DNA from: Altererythrobacter sp. BO-6
GTDB lineage: Bacteria > Pseudomonadota > Alphaproteobacteria > Sphingomonadales > Sphingomonadaceae
Assembly (NCBI RefSeq): GCF_011047315.1
Contig: NZ_CP049259.1
Span: 2,709,001-2,773,000 of the forward strand
DNA: 64,000 bases
Direction: 5' to 3'
The translations under genes were made by a program, and so were the position numbers. Shown piece by piece: positions 25,773 to 36,343 of this stretch. The stretch's first letter is position 1, and every line of letters starts with the position of its first letter. The notes beneath the pieces were generated by a model. That model was not told the origin of the DNA. It saw only the letters and a list, made by a program, of their open reading frames with translations, and made no database searches.

Positions 25773-28073
25773 TCAGCGCAGGCCGAGATTGCGCAGCGCA
25801 AAGGTCAGCTGGAACGTGTTTCCCCGGGCGGCGTCGCCCGCGTTCACATAGTCGCGCCGCCAGGTCAGCCCGAATTCCAGGCACTCGTCGCGATAGGCGA
25901 CGCCCAACCGCGTGCGGATCGGCTCGAAACCGTCGCTGGAAAAGGTCGGGTCCTCGTTACGGTCGGTCAAATTGACCACGCCCGAACCGAACACCGACCA
26001 ATAGCGCGCGAAAGCGACGCGCAGCGACGCGCGCAATTCCTCGCGGTCCTGCAAATCCTCGATATTGGCGATGTCGCGATTGAGCCGAAGATATCCAACT
26101 TCGACATAGGTGCGTTCATTGCCCACCGTCGCATCGAATTCATTGCGGCGGATCTGGAAATTGTCCTTGTCCAGGCGAAAGCGGTGGGTCAGCTTCACCG
26201 TGTCGCGGAAGCGCATTTCGGTGCGGCCGACAAAGTCCGACACCCGTTCGGAAAGGCCCGTGCCATCGGGCAGGATCGTGCGCGCCGTGTCAAAGCGATA
26301 GGATTGACCGATTGTGCTCTTCACCCGCCAGCCGGGGCGCTGCAGCTCCCAATCGAGGCCATAGGTCAGGCGAACGCCGTCTTCGATCCGGTCATAACCC
26401 GGGAAACGGTTGAGCGCGAACAGGTTCGAATCCTCAAGGTCGATCGCTCGGGCGTCCTCGTTGGGGACCTGCAGATTACGGATCGAAGGGCTGGCGACCA
26501 GCTGGACGCGCGGCTTGAAAACCTGCGTGCCGCCAAATGCCTCACCCACGAAAGGCCATTCCACGTCGATCGCACCAACGGCAATCGCGCGGCTCTGCCA
26601 GCCCGAATTGCCGCGGTAGATCTCTGTCGCGGTAAAGCCGTTCTCGTCGCTGTGGTAGACATCGCCGCGCGCCAGGCCAGTCAGCGTGACCACTTGCCCA
26701 AGCCCGGTCAGCCGGCGCAGGTCCCAGCGCGCGGATGCGAAGGCACGCTGCGTGTCCTGGCCGTCCTGCCGTGTCAGGCTGAGCGTATTGGCTTGCAGCT
26801 CCACCGTGCCGCCAATCAGCGGATCGGCCAGCCGGTGCCGGTAATCGATGACCGGCAAGGCCATCGGTACTTGCCCCTGCGGCGCCTCGAGCCGCAGCGT
26901 CTGCGTGGCCCATCCCGCAAGGCTGAAATAGGACTGGTCGTCGATCCGCTCGAGGTTGAAGGTAGAGCGCAAACGGTCATCGCGGCTGATGTCATAGCGG
27001 CGCAGGAAGGTCCGGTCGCTCGCCAGCCTGACCGATCCCGTGATGCTCCATTCAGGGCTTAGCTGGAACCGGCCATTGGCAAAGAGATAGCCGCGCAGGT
27101 CGCGCTCGGTCGTCGGTGCGTCGGTAAAGGTGGCGATGCGGCGGCTGTGGGTCCCGTAGCCGGTGATCTGGTAGGCGCCTTTGTCGGTCAGGTGGCGCCA
27201 TTCGGCCGAGAACATCGGTGCGGCCTTGGTGTAGAGATATGTGCCTGCTGTCAGGTCCTTGTTGTCGGCCAGACGCCAGTAATAACTGCCGCTGACTTCG
27301 ACGCCGTTGGATTCAGACACGCGCAAATCGGGCACCAGGAAGCCGGAGATCGCCCGCCCGTCGGTGCGAAAGGCGAGTCCCGGCATCGGCAGGATGCGGG
27401 CGCCGAACAATTCCAGCATCGCCCCATCGAAGCTGACCCGGTTTTCGGCTGGATCGAATACGATCCGTCTTGCCGTGATGCGCCAGCTGGGCGTCTTGTC
27501 GCAGCCGTCGGCGGTGGTGACCGGGCAGGCGGTGTAGGCCGCATCGCGCAGCACAACATCGCCGCCATCGCCGCGCTCTCCGGCTTGCGCGGCAAGACGT
27601 CCACCAGCACGCAGGGCCACCAGCAATTCGGCCATCGCCCCGGTTTCGAACGTTTCGGTCAGTTCGACCGATTCGGTGTAAAGCTGGTTGCCGCTTTCAT
27701 CGACCAGCCGCACATGGCCATTGGCGTAGATCGTGCCGCTGCGACGGTCCCACCGCACATTATCGGCGCGGACGGACTGATCCTCACTGGAAAGCAACAC
27801 ATCGCCGCTGGCAGTGATGACGTCAGCTTCGTCATCGTAATCGAGATTGCGCGCTTCGAAGCGGATTGCCCGATCACTCCGGGGTGCTTGCTCCTCCTGC
27901 TGCAACAGGTGGACCACCTCTTCGGCTGGCTTGACCGCATCGGGTGTCATCGCCGCCGACTCTTGTGCCAGTGCCGGCTGTGCGCCAGCCAAAGTGAGCG
28001 CCGCACAGGCGGTCGCGATCACAGGCAAGCGATAGGGTGAAGCTTGCAGGCACAGCTGCGGCGGCGGGGACAT
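25773..28073 (-). CDS. lptD: LPS-assembly protein LptD
   Basis: Outer-membrane beta-barrel that inserts lipopolysaccharide into the outer leaflet with LptE. From ATG 28073 (766 residues) there is a signal peptide (ending QPALAQ), then the OstA/LptA-like jellyroll (FEARNLDYDDEADVITASGDVLLSSEDQSVRADNVRWDRRSGTIYANGHVRLVDESGNQLYTESVEL). The large barrel has the LptD signature (VSFDGAMLELFGARILPMPGLAF, GFLVPDLRVSESNGVEVSGSYYWRLADNKDLTAGTYLYT) and ends LTFALRNLGLR. It is the first gene of lptD-surA-pdxA-rsmA and divergent from pepA. A gap of ~180 bases separates it from the surA start. Confidence 0.95.
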   Translation of the reverse strand: MSPPPQLCLQASPYRLPVIATACAALTLAGAQPALAQESAAMTPDAVKPAEEVVHLLQQEEQAPRSDRAIRFEARNLDYDDEADVITASGDVLLSSEDQSVRADNVRWDRRSGTIYANGHVRLVDESGNQLYTESVELTETFETGAMAELLVALRAGGRLAAQAGERGDGGDVVLRDAAYTACPVTTADGCDKTPSWRITARRIVFDPAENRVSFDGAMLELFGARILPMPGLAFRTDGRAISGFLVPDLRVSESNGVEVSGSYYWRLADNKDLTAGTYLYTKAAPMFSAEWRHLTDKGAYQITGYGTHSRRIATFTDAPTTERDLRGYLFANGRFQLSPEWSITGSVRLASDRTFLRRYDISRDDRLRSTFNLERIDDQSYFSLAGWATQTLRLEAPQGQVPMALPVIDYRHRLADPLIGGTVELQANTLSLTRQDGQDTQRAFASARWDLRRLTGLGQVVTLTGLARGDVYHSDENGFTATEIYRGNSGWQSRAIAVGAIDVEWPFVGEAFGGTQVFKPRVQLVASPSIRNLQVPNEDARAIDLEDSNLFALNRFPGYDRIEDGVRLTYGLDWELQRPGWRVKSTIGQSYRFDTARTILPDGTGLSERVSDFVGRTEMRFRDTVKLTHRFRLDKDNFQIRRNEFDATVGNERTYVEVGYLRLNRDIANIEDLQDREELRASLRVAFARYWSVFGSGVVNLTDRNEDPTFSSDGFEPIRTRLGVAYRDECLEFGLTWRRDYVNAGDAARGNTFQLTFALRNLGLR

Positions 28074-28186
28074 GGCCTTGCCTATCGCACCGCTCGCGCC
28101 TAATCGCAATCGCCATTAGCCAGAGCTTGCCGCGCGCGGATCAGCTCGTCCTGAAACTGCGCGCATTGATCCCTTTCGGAGTTACC

Positions 28187-29653
28187 ATGCAGATCACTTT
28201 CACTGACCCCGCACCCGCCTACGCCCGCCTTATCGCCCATTTGGCGAACAAGGATGACTTGCCGCCGCGGCTTGAGCGCTCGCTTGTCGACGGTGCAGCA
28301 GCGGCGCGCTTCAAGGGCAATCCCGGGCAGCTGTTCGAAGGTTTCGTGGAGCGTGACGGGCAGGTGGTGCGGATCGCGCTGGCAGGGGCTGGCGATGGCG
28401 ATGCGACGGGGGACAATCGCGCCGAAGGCCTTGAGAAGGCCGGCGCGGCGCTGGCGGCGAAATATCTCACCTCGGGCGAGACCGACCTGGTGCTCGATCT
28501 TTCAGGCAGCGGGGTGGATGCAAAGGGAGCCGCCGCAGTCCTGCTGGGCCTGCGCCTGCGTGCCTGGCGGCATGACGCCTATCGCACGCGGATGAAAGAC
28601 GAGCAGAAGAAGACGCTCGGCAACGTCACGGTCATCAACTCACCTTCGGGCGCCGAAGCGGCCTGGGCCGATGCTGCCGCCGTGGCAGAAGGGGTTGAAT
28701 TCACCCGTGAACTCGTCGCCGAGCCGGCCAACAAGATCTATCCGGTCAGCTTCGTCGAGCGTTGCCAGCAGCGCTTCGAGGGTACCGGCGCGGAACTGGT
28801 CGTGCTTGACGAGCCGGCGATGGAAATGCTCGGCATGGGCGCGCTGCTGGGCGTGGGGCAGGGCAGCGAGCAGCCCTCGCGCCTGCTGGCGATCAAGTGG
28901 ATGGGCGGCAATGCCGGTGATGCGCCGGTGGCCTTCGTCGGCAAAGGCGTGACTTTCGACACGGGCGGTATCTCATTGAAGCCAGGACCCGGCATGTGGG
29001 ACATGAAATGGGACATGGGAGGCGCGGGCGCAGTGGCCGGAGCGATGCTGGCGTTGGTCAAGCGCAAGGCCAAGGCCAACATTATCGGTGTCGTCGGGCT
29101 GGTCGAAAACATGCCCGATGGCAAGGCACAGCGCCCGGGCGATATCGTGACCTCGATGAGCGGGCAGACGATCGAAGTGCTCAACACCGACGCCGAAGGG
29201 CGGCTGGTGCTCTGTGACGCGCTGACCTGGACCCAGCGCGAGTTCTCGCCCTCGCTGATCGTCGATCTGGCGACGCTGACGGGCGCGATGATCATCTCGC
29301 TCGGCCATGAGCACGGCGGCATGTTCGCCAATGACGACGATCTCGCCAACGATCTGGCCGAAGCGGGCGCAAGCGTGGGCGACAAGCTGTGGCGGATGCC
29401 GCTGGGCGCAGCCTATGACAAGCTGATCGATTCGCCGATTTCGGACATGAAGAATATCGGTCCGCGCGAAGCCGGATCGATCACCGCGGCGCAATTCCTC
29501 AAACGCTTCATTGAGAATGACACGCCCTGGGCGCACCTCGACATTGCCGGGATGGTCTGGGCCGACAAGCCCGGTCGCACGTGGGACAAAGGCGCGACCG
29601 GCTATGGCGTGCGCCTGCTCGACCGTTTCATTCGCAACACTCTGGGCGGCTAG
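28187..29653 (+). CDS. pepA: Leucyl aminopeptidase family protein (M17, PepA)
   Basis: Cytoplasmic hexameric dizinc/dimanganese aminopeptidase removing N-terminal residues. The ATG at 28187 gives a 488-residue protein starting [20 protein letters not shown]. The M17 catalytic domain contains [19 protein letters not shown] (metal-binding Lys and Asp), [25 protein letters not shown] and the signature [14 protein letters not shown] at about 337-350. RPGD and NTDAEGRL together are diagnostic. The N-terminal domain is short and divergent. Divergent from lptD; followed closely by a DUF2256 gene and holC. Confidence 0.93.
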   Translation: MQITFTDPAPAYARLIAHLANKDDLPPRLERSLVDGAAAARFKGNPGQLFEGFVERDGQVVRIALAGAGDGDATGDNRAEGLEKAGAALAAKYLTSGETDLVLDLSGSGVDAKGAAAVLLGLRLRAWRHDAYRTRMKDEQKKTLGNVTVINSPSGAEAAWADAAAVAEGVEFTRELVAEPANKIYPVSFVERCQQRFEGTGAELVVLDEPAMEMLGMGALLGVGQGSEQPSRLLAIKWMGGNAGDAPVAFVGKGVTFDTGGISLKPGPGMWDMKWDMGGAGAVAGAMLALVKRKAKANIIGVVGLVENMPDGKAQRPGDIVTSMSGQTIEVLNTDAEGRLVLCDALTWTQREFSPSLIVDLATLTGAMIISLGHEHGGMFANDDDLANDLAEAGASVGDKLWRMPLGAAYDKLIDSPISDMKNIGPREAGSITAAQFLKRFIENDTPWAHLDIAGMVWADKPGRTWDKGATGYGVRLLDRFIRNTLGG

Positions 29654-29663
29654 GGGCCGGTTC

Positions 29664-29828
29664 ATGCCACGCATGCGCCGCAAGTCTGATCTTCCGACCA
29701 AGACTTGCGCGCATTGCGGCCTGCCGTTCACCTGGCGCAAGAAGTGGGAACGCGACTGGGATAATGTCCGCTATTGTTCGGAACGATGCCGCCGGTCGAA
29801 GGGGGAGCGCCGAGATGGCCTCATGTAG
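29664..29828 (+). CDS. DUF2256 small Cys-rich protein
   Basis: 54-residue basic protein starting at the ATG at 29664, 10 bases after pepA. It has the DUF2256 pattern: [38 protein letters not shown], where two CxxC/CxxxC pairs probably bind zinc. The ending is rich in Arg and Lys. The family's function is unknown; members often lie beside photolyase or peptidase genes. Probably co-transcribed with pepA and holC. Confidence 0.88.
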   Translation: MPRMRRKSDLPTKTCAHCGLPFTWRKKWERDWDNVRYCSERCRRSKGERRDGLM

Positions 29829-29849
29829 CGAAGCGGTAGGCCAGAAGAG

Positions 29850-30299
29850 ATGACCACCCGCGTCGACTTCTACCAGCTCAGCCGTGATCCGGTTGAGCGC
29901 GTTGCAGTGATGCTCGCGCGCAAGGTGTTGCAGGCAGGCCAGCGGCTGCTGGTGGTTAGCGAGGACCCGGGGCAGCGCGCGGTGATCGGGCGCGAGCTGT
30001 GGCGCGGCGGCAGCCCGGAGGATTTCCTGGCCAATGGCGAGGCGGATGGCGCCCATTCAGCAAGCCAGCCGATCCTGCTCTCGGACAAGGCCGAGGCTCC
30101 CAATGGAGCGGGCATGGTGTTGCTGGCGGATGGGAAGTGGCGGCCTGAGGCCATGCAGTTCGAACGCGCACTGCTGCTGTTCGGTGCAGCCGAAACCGAT
30201 GCGGCACGGGCCCTGTGGCGCGAGCTTGACGGGGCGGAGGGGGTAACCCGCGAGATCCACAAGCAGGACGAAAGCGGCCGCTGGCGCGCAGGGGCCTGA
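29850..30299 (+). CDS. holC: DNA polymerase III chi subunit HolC
   Basis: Accessory clamp-loader subunit linking the replicase to SSB. 149 residues: [59 protein letters not shown], then [25 protein letters not shown] and [24 protein letters not shown]. These are the conserved chi segments. The chi gene directly downstream of pepA is the usual arrangement in proteobacteria. The ATG at 29850 is 22 bases after the DUF2256 stop. Confidence 0.92.
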   Translation: MTTRVDFYQLSRDPVERVAVMLARKVLQAGQRLLVVSEDPGQRAVIGRELWRGGSPEDFLANGEADGAHSASQPILLSDKAEAPNGAGMVLLADGKWRPEAMQFERALLLFGAAETDAARALWRELDGAEGVTREIHKQDESGRWRAGA

Positions 30300-30384
30300 C
30301 GCCGCAAAGGCTTGCAGTTGCTGCCACTCGGCGCTAGGGGCGCGCGCAACTCCAAAACACCCCCATTTCGCAAGGAACAGAACA

Positions 30385-30807
30385 ATGGCGGTTACCCGCA
30401 CCTTTTCGATCATCAAGCCCGATGCCACCAAGCGCAACCTCACCGGCGCGGTTACCAAGATGCTGGAAGAAGCCGGCCTGCGCGTCGTCGCTTCGAAGCG
30501 CATCCGCATGACCCGCGAACAGGCCGAAGGCTTCTATGCGGTCCACAAGGAACGCCCTTTCTTCGGCGAACTCGTCGACTTCATGATGAGCGAGCCGGTA
30601 GTGGTGCAGGTGCTCGAAGGCGAAGATGCCGTCGCCCGCAACCGCGAGATCATGGGCGCGACCAACCCGGCCGATGCCGCTCCTGGCACGATCCGCAAGG
30701 AGCTGGCGCTGTCGATCGGTGAAAACACCGTGCACGGCTCGGACAGCGACGAGAATGCGAAGATCGAGATCGACTTCTTCTTCAAGCCCGAAGAAATCGT
30801 CGGCTAA
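30385..30807 (+). CDS. ndk: Nucleoside diphosphate kinase
   Basis: Transfers the gamma-phosphate of ATP to NDPs through a phosphohistidine; cytoplasmic. 140 residues, a standard length. It begins [22 protein letters not shown] and has the ATP-binding GPVV-like [15 protein letters not shown], then [39 protein letters not shown] containing the catalytic His in NTVHGSDS. Followed by a clear terminator. Confidence 0.98.
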   Translation: MAVTRTFSIIKPDATKRNLTGAVTKMLEEAGLRVVASKRIRMTREQAEGFYAVHKERPFFGELVDFMMSEPVVVQVLEGEDAVARNREIMGATNPADAAPGTIRKELALSIGENTVHGSDSDENAKIEIDFFFKPEEIVG

Positions 30808-30831
30808 CTCCGCATCAAGCGGCTTGTCTGA

Positions 30832-30863
30832 AGGCCTCGCTGCAGAGATGCAGCGGGGCCTTT
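30832..30863 (+). terminator. Terminator after ndk
   Basis: A 13-bp stem, AGGCCTCGCTGCA (30832-30844) with TGCAGCGGGGCCT (30849-30861), one G-U pair and a GAGA tetraloop, followed by a short TT. It lies 24 bases after the ndk stop. The T-tract is weak but the stem is very stable. Confidence 0.75.
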
Positions 30864-30955
30864 CCGATTCAAGGGCTTGCCCCGTGGATTCGCTATCGGG
30901 GCAACAATCAGCTATTGTGCTTGCGGGTCGCCTGATGGTTCTGGGGGAGGGAATC

Positions 30956-31693
30956 ATGGGCAGATTGCTGCTGATGCTGGTTTCAGCGACCTTTTACTCC
31001 GCTGCTGTCGCGGCTCTTCTTTTCTTTATCGGCTGGGTCGGTGCCTTCGATTTCATGCCGCTAACCGTAGACCAGGGACGCGACGGCCCCTTGATAACCG
31101 CCTTGCTGGTCAATTCCGGCCTGATTGCCTTGTTTGGCATCCAGCATTCCATGATGGCCCGGCCTGGTTTCAAGGAAGGTTGGACGAAGATCGTCCCGGC
31201 ACCGGTGGAACGCAGCTTCTACTTGCTCGCGACTGTCGTGGTTCTTGGTGCGCTGTTCCACTTCTGGCACCCGATCGAAGGGACGATCTGGTCGGTCCAG
31301 AACGAAGCGGCGCGCCTGGCTATCTGGACGGTATTCTGGGCCGGTTGGGGCATTCTTTTGCTGTCGACCTTCCTGCTCAACCATTTCGAGCTGTTCGGCT
31401 TGCAGCAGGCATGGTTCAATCTGACGGGCAAGGAAGCTGCGCCGCCGAAGATGCGCACGCCGCTGTTTTACAAGCTGGTGCGCCACCCGCTCTATACCGG
31501 GTTCTTCCTCGGCCTGTGGGCGACGCCCGACATGACCTACAGCCATGCCTTCATGGCAGCCGGATTCACGATCTATATCATTATCGGGATTGCCTATGAG
31601 GAGCGCGACCTGCTCGACGTCTTCGGCGAACAATATGCCGATTATCGTAAGAGAGTAGGGGCCTTTATCCCGGGTATCGGCAAGAAGGCCTGA
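30956..31693 (+). CDS. NnrU/MddA-type membrane methyltransferase
   Basis: Integral membrane protein of 245 residues in the isoprenylcysteine carboxyl methyltransferase-like superfamily. The ATG at 30956 follows GGGGGAGGG. It has about five membrane spans: an N-terminal pair, then LIALFGIQHSMMARPGFKEGWTKIVPAPVERSFYLLATVVVLGALFHFWHPI, FLLNHFELFGLQQAWFNLTGK, and the SAM-binding C-terminus KLVRHPLYTGFFLGLWATPDMTYSHAFMAAGFTIYIIIGIAYEERDLLDVFGEQYADYRKRVGAFIP. The RHPLYTGF and EERDL...YADYRKRV blocks are those of MddA (methanethiol to dimethyl sulfide) and NnrU-like proteins. The substrate is not proven by sequence. Confidence 0.82.
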   Translation: MGRLLLMLVSATFYSAAVAALLFFIGWVGAFDFMPLTVDQGRDGPLITALLVNSGLIALFGIQHSMMARPGFKEGWTKIVPAPVERSFYLLATVVVLGALFHFWHPIEGTIWSVQNEAARLAIWTVFWAGWGILLLSTFLLNHFELFGLQQAWFNLTGKEAAPPKMRTPLFYKLVRHPLYTGFFLGLWATPDMTYSHAFMAAGFTIYIIIGIAYEERDLLDVFGEQYADYRKRVGAFIPGIGKKA

Positions 31694-31699
31694 GCCCTC

Positions 31700-32899
31700 T
31701 CAGCCGGTCGCAGCGGCGCGGAAAGCCTTGAGCTGGGCAGAGTGCGCAGAATGCGCGCCATCCGCGCTGCCGCGCATCTGCGCCGTCATGGCGGCGCGGG
31801 CGGCGGAGGTCAGCTCAATGCCCAGCGCGGCATAGGCGGCCTCAACCGCGCCCTCCCAATCAGCATTGAGTACATCGAAATCGAGTTCTGCAACCGGACC
31901 GGAAAATCCGGCCAGCGCCTGGTCCAGCCGCTCATCGCGCAAGGCCAGCTTGCGGCGCCATTCCTGCTCGATCCATTCAAGGTCGGCCGCGTCTGACTGG
32001 ATCGCCATCTGGTTCGCCACCAGCGACACCGCGCTGCGCCACACTTCTTCGTTGCAGCGGCGGGCGACCACCAGCCGCGCATCCGGGAACTGGGCAAGCA
32101 AGGCGGGCAGGTCTTCGGAAAACTGTGGCACTTTCATCACCCGCACCCGGTCAGCGTTGCCGGCATGTGCGGCATCGGTGCGCAGGATGCGCGCGTACTC
32201 ATGATAAACCGGTGCTGGATCTCGCGCTTCGCTCCACATGCTGTAACCGCGCACCCGCCATTGCGCTTCATAGGCGGCATGGTTGAGCGCGGCAGCAAGC
32301 CAGCCGAGTTCTTCATCCGGATGTGCGGCGCTAAAAGGGTGGATCGTGTCGAGCCAGGGGTTGATCGTGCGGCCCATGGCGAGTGCAATGCCGCTCCAGA
32401 TCGGCCGCATGTCGAGCTTTTCGGGCACCGGATGCCAGCTGTCGCAAAAGCGCGTGGCGGCATGGCGCGGATCGGCTGCCAGCAAGCGATGGATCCGGGT
32501 TGTGCCCGCGCGCATCTGGCCCACGACGATGATCGGCGGTGCGAGCTCGGTTTCGAGCAGTTCGGGCCGTCGCGCCCACAGTGCGCCAAGGCCATGGCGC
32601 TGGCGGATTACCCGGGCCAGCTGACCGTGGGCGATCGTGCGGCCCAGCGGGTTGAGATCGGCTTCGTTGACCAGCGCCGCGCACAGCCGCTCAAGCCGCA
32701 GCACGAAATCTGCTGCGTCTTCCTCCCTGCGGCCACTGGCGAGGTCATTCGGCTTGTAGTCGCTCGAGCCCTTCGCGAGCAGCTCTTGCGGATCGAGCGA
32801 GGGATAGGACGACAGCCCCTTGTCCCACGCTGTTGTGAGCCAGTCATTCAGGCGGTCGACACGGGGAGACCGTTCGAGCGGGTGTGTGCGCGGCGGCAT
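31700..32899 (-). CDS. Sulfotransferase family protein
   Basis: 399-residue P-loop sulfotransferase-like protein, probably using PAPS as donor. The 5'-phosphosulfate loop is PPIIVVGQMRAGTTRIHRLLAADPR at about residues 121-145. A 3'-phosphate binding segment lies in LLAQFPDARLVVARRCNEEVWRSAVSLVANQM. The N-terminal ~110 residues (LNDWLTTAWDKGLSSYPSL, RLERLCAALVNEADLNPLGR) match a subfamily common in Sphingomonadales and mycobacteria. Acceptor unknown. It is convergent with the methyltransferase gene (6-base gap) and 6 bases after purN on the same strand. Confidence 0.87.
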   Translation of the reverse strand: MPPRTHPLERSPRVDRLNDWLTTAWDKGLSSYPSLDPQELLAKGSSDYKPNDLASGRREEDAADFVLRLERLCAALVNEADLNPLGRTIAHGQLARVIRQRHGLGALWARRPELLETELAPPIIVVGQMRAGTTRIHRLLAADPRHAATRFCDSWHPVPEKLDMRPIWSGIALAMGRTINPWLDTIHPFSAAHPDEELGWLAAALNHAAYEAQWRVRGYSMWSEARDPAPVYHEYARILRTDAAHAGNADRVRVMKVPQFSEDLPALLAQFPDARLVVARRCNEEVWRSAVSLVANQMAIQSDAADLEWIEQEWRRKLALRDERLDQALAGFSGPVAELDFDVLNADWEGAVEAAYAALGIELTSAARAAMTAQMRGSADGAHSAHSAQLKAFRAAATG

Positions 32900-32905
32900 G
32901 TCTAG

Positions 32906-33880
32906 CTAAAATTCCTTCGCCACGTCGATCAGTCGGGTCAATCGCTTGGGCGCCACCGCGCGCCAACTGCGTTCCAACCAATAATCCACTTGCGCCCAGT
33001 CAAGTTCCCGCCGGTTGAGCACTAGCCCGACCCAGCCGCTCGCGCCGTAGAAGGCCGGGCGATAGAAACTGGCCGGATCGCTTTCTACCAGCGAGGTCAT
33101 TTCGTCGACGCCGCTGGTCTTCACCAGCAGGGCGATTGCTTCCTCGCCATGGTGGCGGTCGCTGAAATAGGCGAAATATTTGCCGCTTTTCCCGCCGACC
33201 CGCCAGCCGGGTGCCCCGTGACTGGGGCGCTCCTCCACTTCGGGCAGGGCCATGGCGCGGCGGCGCACCTGTTCGAGCAGCCATTCCGGATCGCTGCCAC
33301 GCGACAGATAGGAGGCCAAGGCACGGGGGTAGAGCTGGTGTTCGGCCAGTTTGACCCGCTCGGCCAGTGCGTGAGCAGTGTCGCCCGGCAGGATCGCGAC
33401 CTTCAATTGCTGCAGGATCGCTCCTGAATCGAGTTCGGGCGTGACGAGGTGAACCGTTGCCCCGCCGTGGCTATCCCCTGCCGCGATCGCGCGCGCATGG
33501 GTATCGAGGCCCTTGTACTTGGGCAGCAGCGAGGGATGAATATTGACTATCCGGCCGGCCCAGCGGGTGACGAATTCCTCTGACAGGATCCGCATATAGC
33601 CGGCGAGCACGATATACTCCGCCCCGGCATCGCGCGCGGCGTGCTCCATCACGGCATCATGGTCGGCACGCTCCATGCCCAGATGCGGATGTGAAAAGGT
33701 CGCGATCCCCTCAGCTTCGGCCAGCGTCAGCCCAGCGGCATCGGGCCTGTTGCTGGCGACGAGTGCGATCTCATAGGGGCAGTCTGACAAGCGGCTGGCA
33801 TAGAGCAGCGCGGCCATATTGGTCCCGCCGCCAGAAATGAAAATGGCAATTCTTGCCTTTGCCGCGGCTGCATCAGGCAA
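32906..33880 (-). CDS. purN: GAR formyltransferase PurN fused to an MmcQ/YjbR domain
   Basis: Residues 1-~195 are phosphoribosylglycinamide formyltransferase, which adds a formyl group from 10-formyl-THF to GAR in purine synthesis. [17 protein letters not shown] binds phosphate, [22 protein letters not shown] holds the catalytic Asn and His, and [14 protein letters not shown] the catalytic Asp. A second domain follows from ~205: [51 protein letters not shown]...[43 protein letters not shown], an MmcQ/YjbR double-wing DNA-binding-like fold. Total 324 residues versus ~210 for PurN alone. The TTG start at 33880 overlaps purM by 8 bases. Confidence 0.92.
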   Translation of the reverse strand: MPDAAAAKARIAIFISGGGTNMAALLYASRLSDCPYEIALVASNRPDAAGLTLAEAEGIATFSHPHLGMERADHDAVMEHAARDAGAEYIVLAGYMRILSEEFVTRWAGRIVNIHPSLLPKYKGLDTHARAIAAGDSHGGATVHLVTPELDSGAILQQLKVAILPGDTAHALAERVKLAEHQLYPRALASYLSRGSDPEWLLEQVRRRAMALPEVEERPSHGAPGWRVGGKSGKYFAYFSDRHHGEEAIALLVKTSGVDEMTSLVESDPASFYRPAFYGASGWVGLVLNRRELDWAQVDYWLERSWRAVAPKRLTRLIDVAKEF

Positions 33881-34979
33881 GATGCGTTGCCTCCCAGTCG
33901 GCCTTGGCGCTCCAGGTGCCCTGGCTGCCGCGCACGGTGCAGCCGCGCTCGCCCGCCACGATCTCGCCGATGCGGAAGGCGGTTTCGCCTGCCGCCGCCA
34001 GCCCTTCGAGCACCGCCTCGACCTTGTCCGGCGCCACCGCCAGCACCATGCCGGTGCCGCAATTGAAGGTACGCGCCATTTCAGCTGGCTCGATGTTGCC
34101 TTGCGCCTGCAGGAAAGCCATTAGCCGCGGCTGCTCCCAGCTGTTGGCATCGACCATGGCATGCGCACCAGCGGGCAGGACGCGTGGAATGTTTTCCAGC
34201 AGTCCGCCACCGGTGATATGCGCCAACCCGTCGATCAAACCGCTGCGGATCAGCGGCAGCAGCGAGGCGACATAGATCCGCGTCGGCTCGATCAGCGCGT
34301 CGATCAGCAACTGCTCGGCATCGAACAGGGCGGGGCGATCGAGCTTCCAGCCCTTGTCAGCGGCAAGGCGGCGGACCAGCGAATAGCCGTTCGAATGCAC
34401 GCCCGAGGATGCCAGGCCGATCAGCACGTGACCCGGTGCAACCTTCTCGCCGGTCAGCTGCTCGCCGCGCTCGACCGCGCCTACGCAAAAGCCAGCCAGG
34501 TCATAGTCGCCGGGCGCATACATGCCGGGCATTTCCGCCGTTTCGCCGCCAATCAGCGCGCAGCCCGCCAGTTTGCAGCCGTCTGCGATCCCCGCGATCA
34601 CCCGCTCGGCCACGCCGTTTTCGAGTTTTCCGGTGGCGAAATAGTCAAGGAAGAACAGCGGTTCCGCGCCCTGTACGATCAAATCGTTGACGCACATCGC
34701 CACCAGGTCGATCCCGACGGTGTCATGCCGGTCATGGTCGATCGCCAGCTTGAGCTTGGTGCCCACCCCGTCATTGCCAGCAACCAGCAGCGGATCCTTG
34801 TATCCGGCAGCCCGCGGATCGAAGAAACCGCCAAAACCACCGATCTCGCCATCGGCGCCCGGGCGGCGCGTGGCCCTCACCAAAGGGCCGATCGCGCGGA
34901 CCAGTGCATTGCCGGCGTCGATCGAGACCCCGGCATCTTCATAGGTGTAACTTTCGGGCGGCGGATTGTTGCTGGCCAT
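33873..34979 (-). CDS. purM: Phosphoribosylformylglycinamidine cyclo-ligase PurM
   Basis: AIR synthetase: ATP-dependent ring closure of FGAM in purine synthesis. From ATG 34979 (368 residues): [138 protein letters not shown] and [16 protein letters not shown]. All are standard AIRS motifs. An ATG 21 bases upstream (35000) is an alternative start. Next gene purN overlaps by 8 bases, the usual purM-purN pair. Confidence 0.96.
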   Translation of the reverse strand: MASNNPPPESYTYEDAGVSIDAGNALVRAIGPLVRATRRPGADGEIGGFGGFFDPRAAGYKDPLLVAGNDGVGTKLKLAIDHDRHDTVGIDLVAMCVNDLIVQGAEPLFFLDYFATGKLENGVAERVIAGIADGCKLAGCALIGGETAEMPGMYAPGDYDLAGFCVGAVERGEQLTGEKVAPGHVLIGLASSGVHSNGYSLVRRLAADKGWKLDRPALFDAEQLLIDALIEPTRIYVASLLPLIRSGLIDGLAHITGGGLLENIPRVLPAGAHAMVDANSWEQPRLMAFLQAQGNIEPAEMARTFNCGTGMVLAVAPDKVEAVLEGLAAAGETAFRIGEIVAGERGCTVRGSQGTWSAKADWEATHLA

Positions 34980-35052
34980 AATGTTCACGGCTTTAGCCAT
35001 TCGCGCTTGGAATTCCACTCGCCTTTGGGCAAAAGGCGTCAGCTTTTCCCCG

Positions 35053-36330
35053 ATGACCGCATCCTTTCCCACCTTGCGCCCGTTGCCCACGCTGCCCAGC
35101 CGCCCGATCGCGCGGTTCGCGCTGGGGATTGCCATGTTCGTCGCACTGGCGTTCGGGTTCGCAATGCTGGCTGCGCAAATCGCCGGAGACCGCGGCATCG
35201 CCCCGGTGGCTTCGACCAGCGATATCGACGTTGGCGGGGTTGAAGTCGATGTGCGCGGTGACGATGCCGAAGACGCGCGCGAAAAGGGCTGGAGCGAAGC
35301 GCAGACGCTGGCGTGGAAAAAGATCAACGGGCCGGACCTGCCGCAATCGACGATTGAATCCATGGTTTCGGCGGTTGTGATCGAGCGCGAGCTGATCGGG
35401 CCCAAACGCTACCGCGCGACGCTGGGCGTGGTGTTCGATCGCAGCCGGGCTGCGCAGTACCTGGGCAGCGGCGAGCGCGGCCCGCCATCGGCGCCGATGC
35501 TGCTGCTGCCGGTCACCGCCAGCGCCGGCACCTTCACCATGTATGAGGTGCGCAACCCGTGGCAGCGCGCCTGGGCCGAATTCAATCCCGGGACCAGCCG
35601 GGTGAATTATGTGCGGCCGTCCGGCGCTGGTGGCGAATCGGTGCTGCTCAACCACGGGCAGACGATGCGCCGCAGCCGCGCCTGGTGGCGCGTGATCCTT
35701 GACCAGTTTGGTGCGGCCGATGTGCTCGTGCCGGTCGCCAGGCTCGAATATTCCTATCCCGGCGGGCCGGTGAAGGGTGTTTTTACGGCGCGTTACGGCC
35801 CCGACAATCGCTACCTCGACAGTTTCACCATGACCGCAGACAGCCCCGATGCTCTGCCCGAAATGCTCGATCAGGCGGTGCGGCGGGTGGATACGATTTT
35901 CCAGACGGCGCTGGCCGATGGCAAGTTGCGCCCTGATCCGACCTTGAGCGAAGACGGCGCGTCGTTGATGGACCCGGCGATCGCGCGCCTGATCCAGATT
36001 GGCCGAGCGATCGAAGCGCGCGAGGCGGCTATTGCGGCTGGCGCAGCCGAGCAGGGGCCGGACGCCGGACCGATCGAGGCGCCGACCGCTGTCGTCAGTT
36101 CCTATGTCGTGCAATTCGCCAGCCCCGATGCCGCCTCGATTGATGCCACGCTCGCCATGGTGCGCAGCGTCCCGGGCGTGCGCGGCGCCGCCACCACCAG
36201 CCTCGCCTTTGGCGGGACATCGGTGATGACGGTGAGTTATGCTGGCACGCTGAGCCAGCTGGCCGGTGCCTTGCGCGCGCGCGGTTTGAACGTGCAGCAG
36301 GGCTCTGACGCGCTCCTCATCAGCCGCTGA
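35053..36330 (+). CDS. DUF2066-like protein upstream of hdaA
   Basis: 425-residue protein from ATG 35053, with an N-terminal signal or anchor ([32 protein letters not shown]). An envelope domain resembling DUF2066 follows ([38 protein letters not shown] ... [19 protein letters not shown]), then [26 protein letters not shown]. The C-terminal ~75 residues ([66 protein letters not shown]) form a second small alpha/beta domain. Function unknown. It is divergent from purM and 13 bases ahead of hdaA, a pairing known in sphingomonads. Confidence 0.78.
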   Translation: MTASFPTLRPLPTLPSRPIARFALGIAMFVALAFGFAMLAAQIAGDRGIAPVASTSDIDVGGVEVDVRGDDAEDAREKGWSEAQTLAWKKINGPDLPQSTIESMVSAVVIERELIGPKRYRATLGVVFDRSRAAQYLGSGERGPPSAPMLLLPVTASAGTFTMYEVRNPWQRAWAEFNPGTSRVNYVRPSGAGGESVLLNHGQTMRRSRAWWRVILDQFGAADVLVPVARLEYSYPGGPVKGVFTARYGPDNRYLDSFTMTADSPDALPEMLDQAVRRVDTIFQTALADGKLRPDPTLSEDGASLMDPAIARLIQIGRAIEAREAAIAAGAAEQGPDAGPIEAPTAVVSSYVVQFASPDAASIDATLAMVRSVPGVRGAATTSLAFGGTSVMTVSYAGTLSQLAGALRARGLNVQQGSDALLISR

Positions 36331-36343
36331 CGAGGGGGCAGGC

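Noticed and set aside
34980..35405. N-terminal extension of PurM by 142 residues
   Set aside because: It runs antisense through the start of the DUF2066 gene and is Ser/Pro-rich; PurM of normal length starts at 34979.
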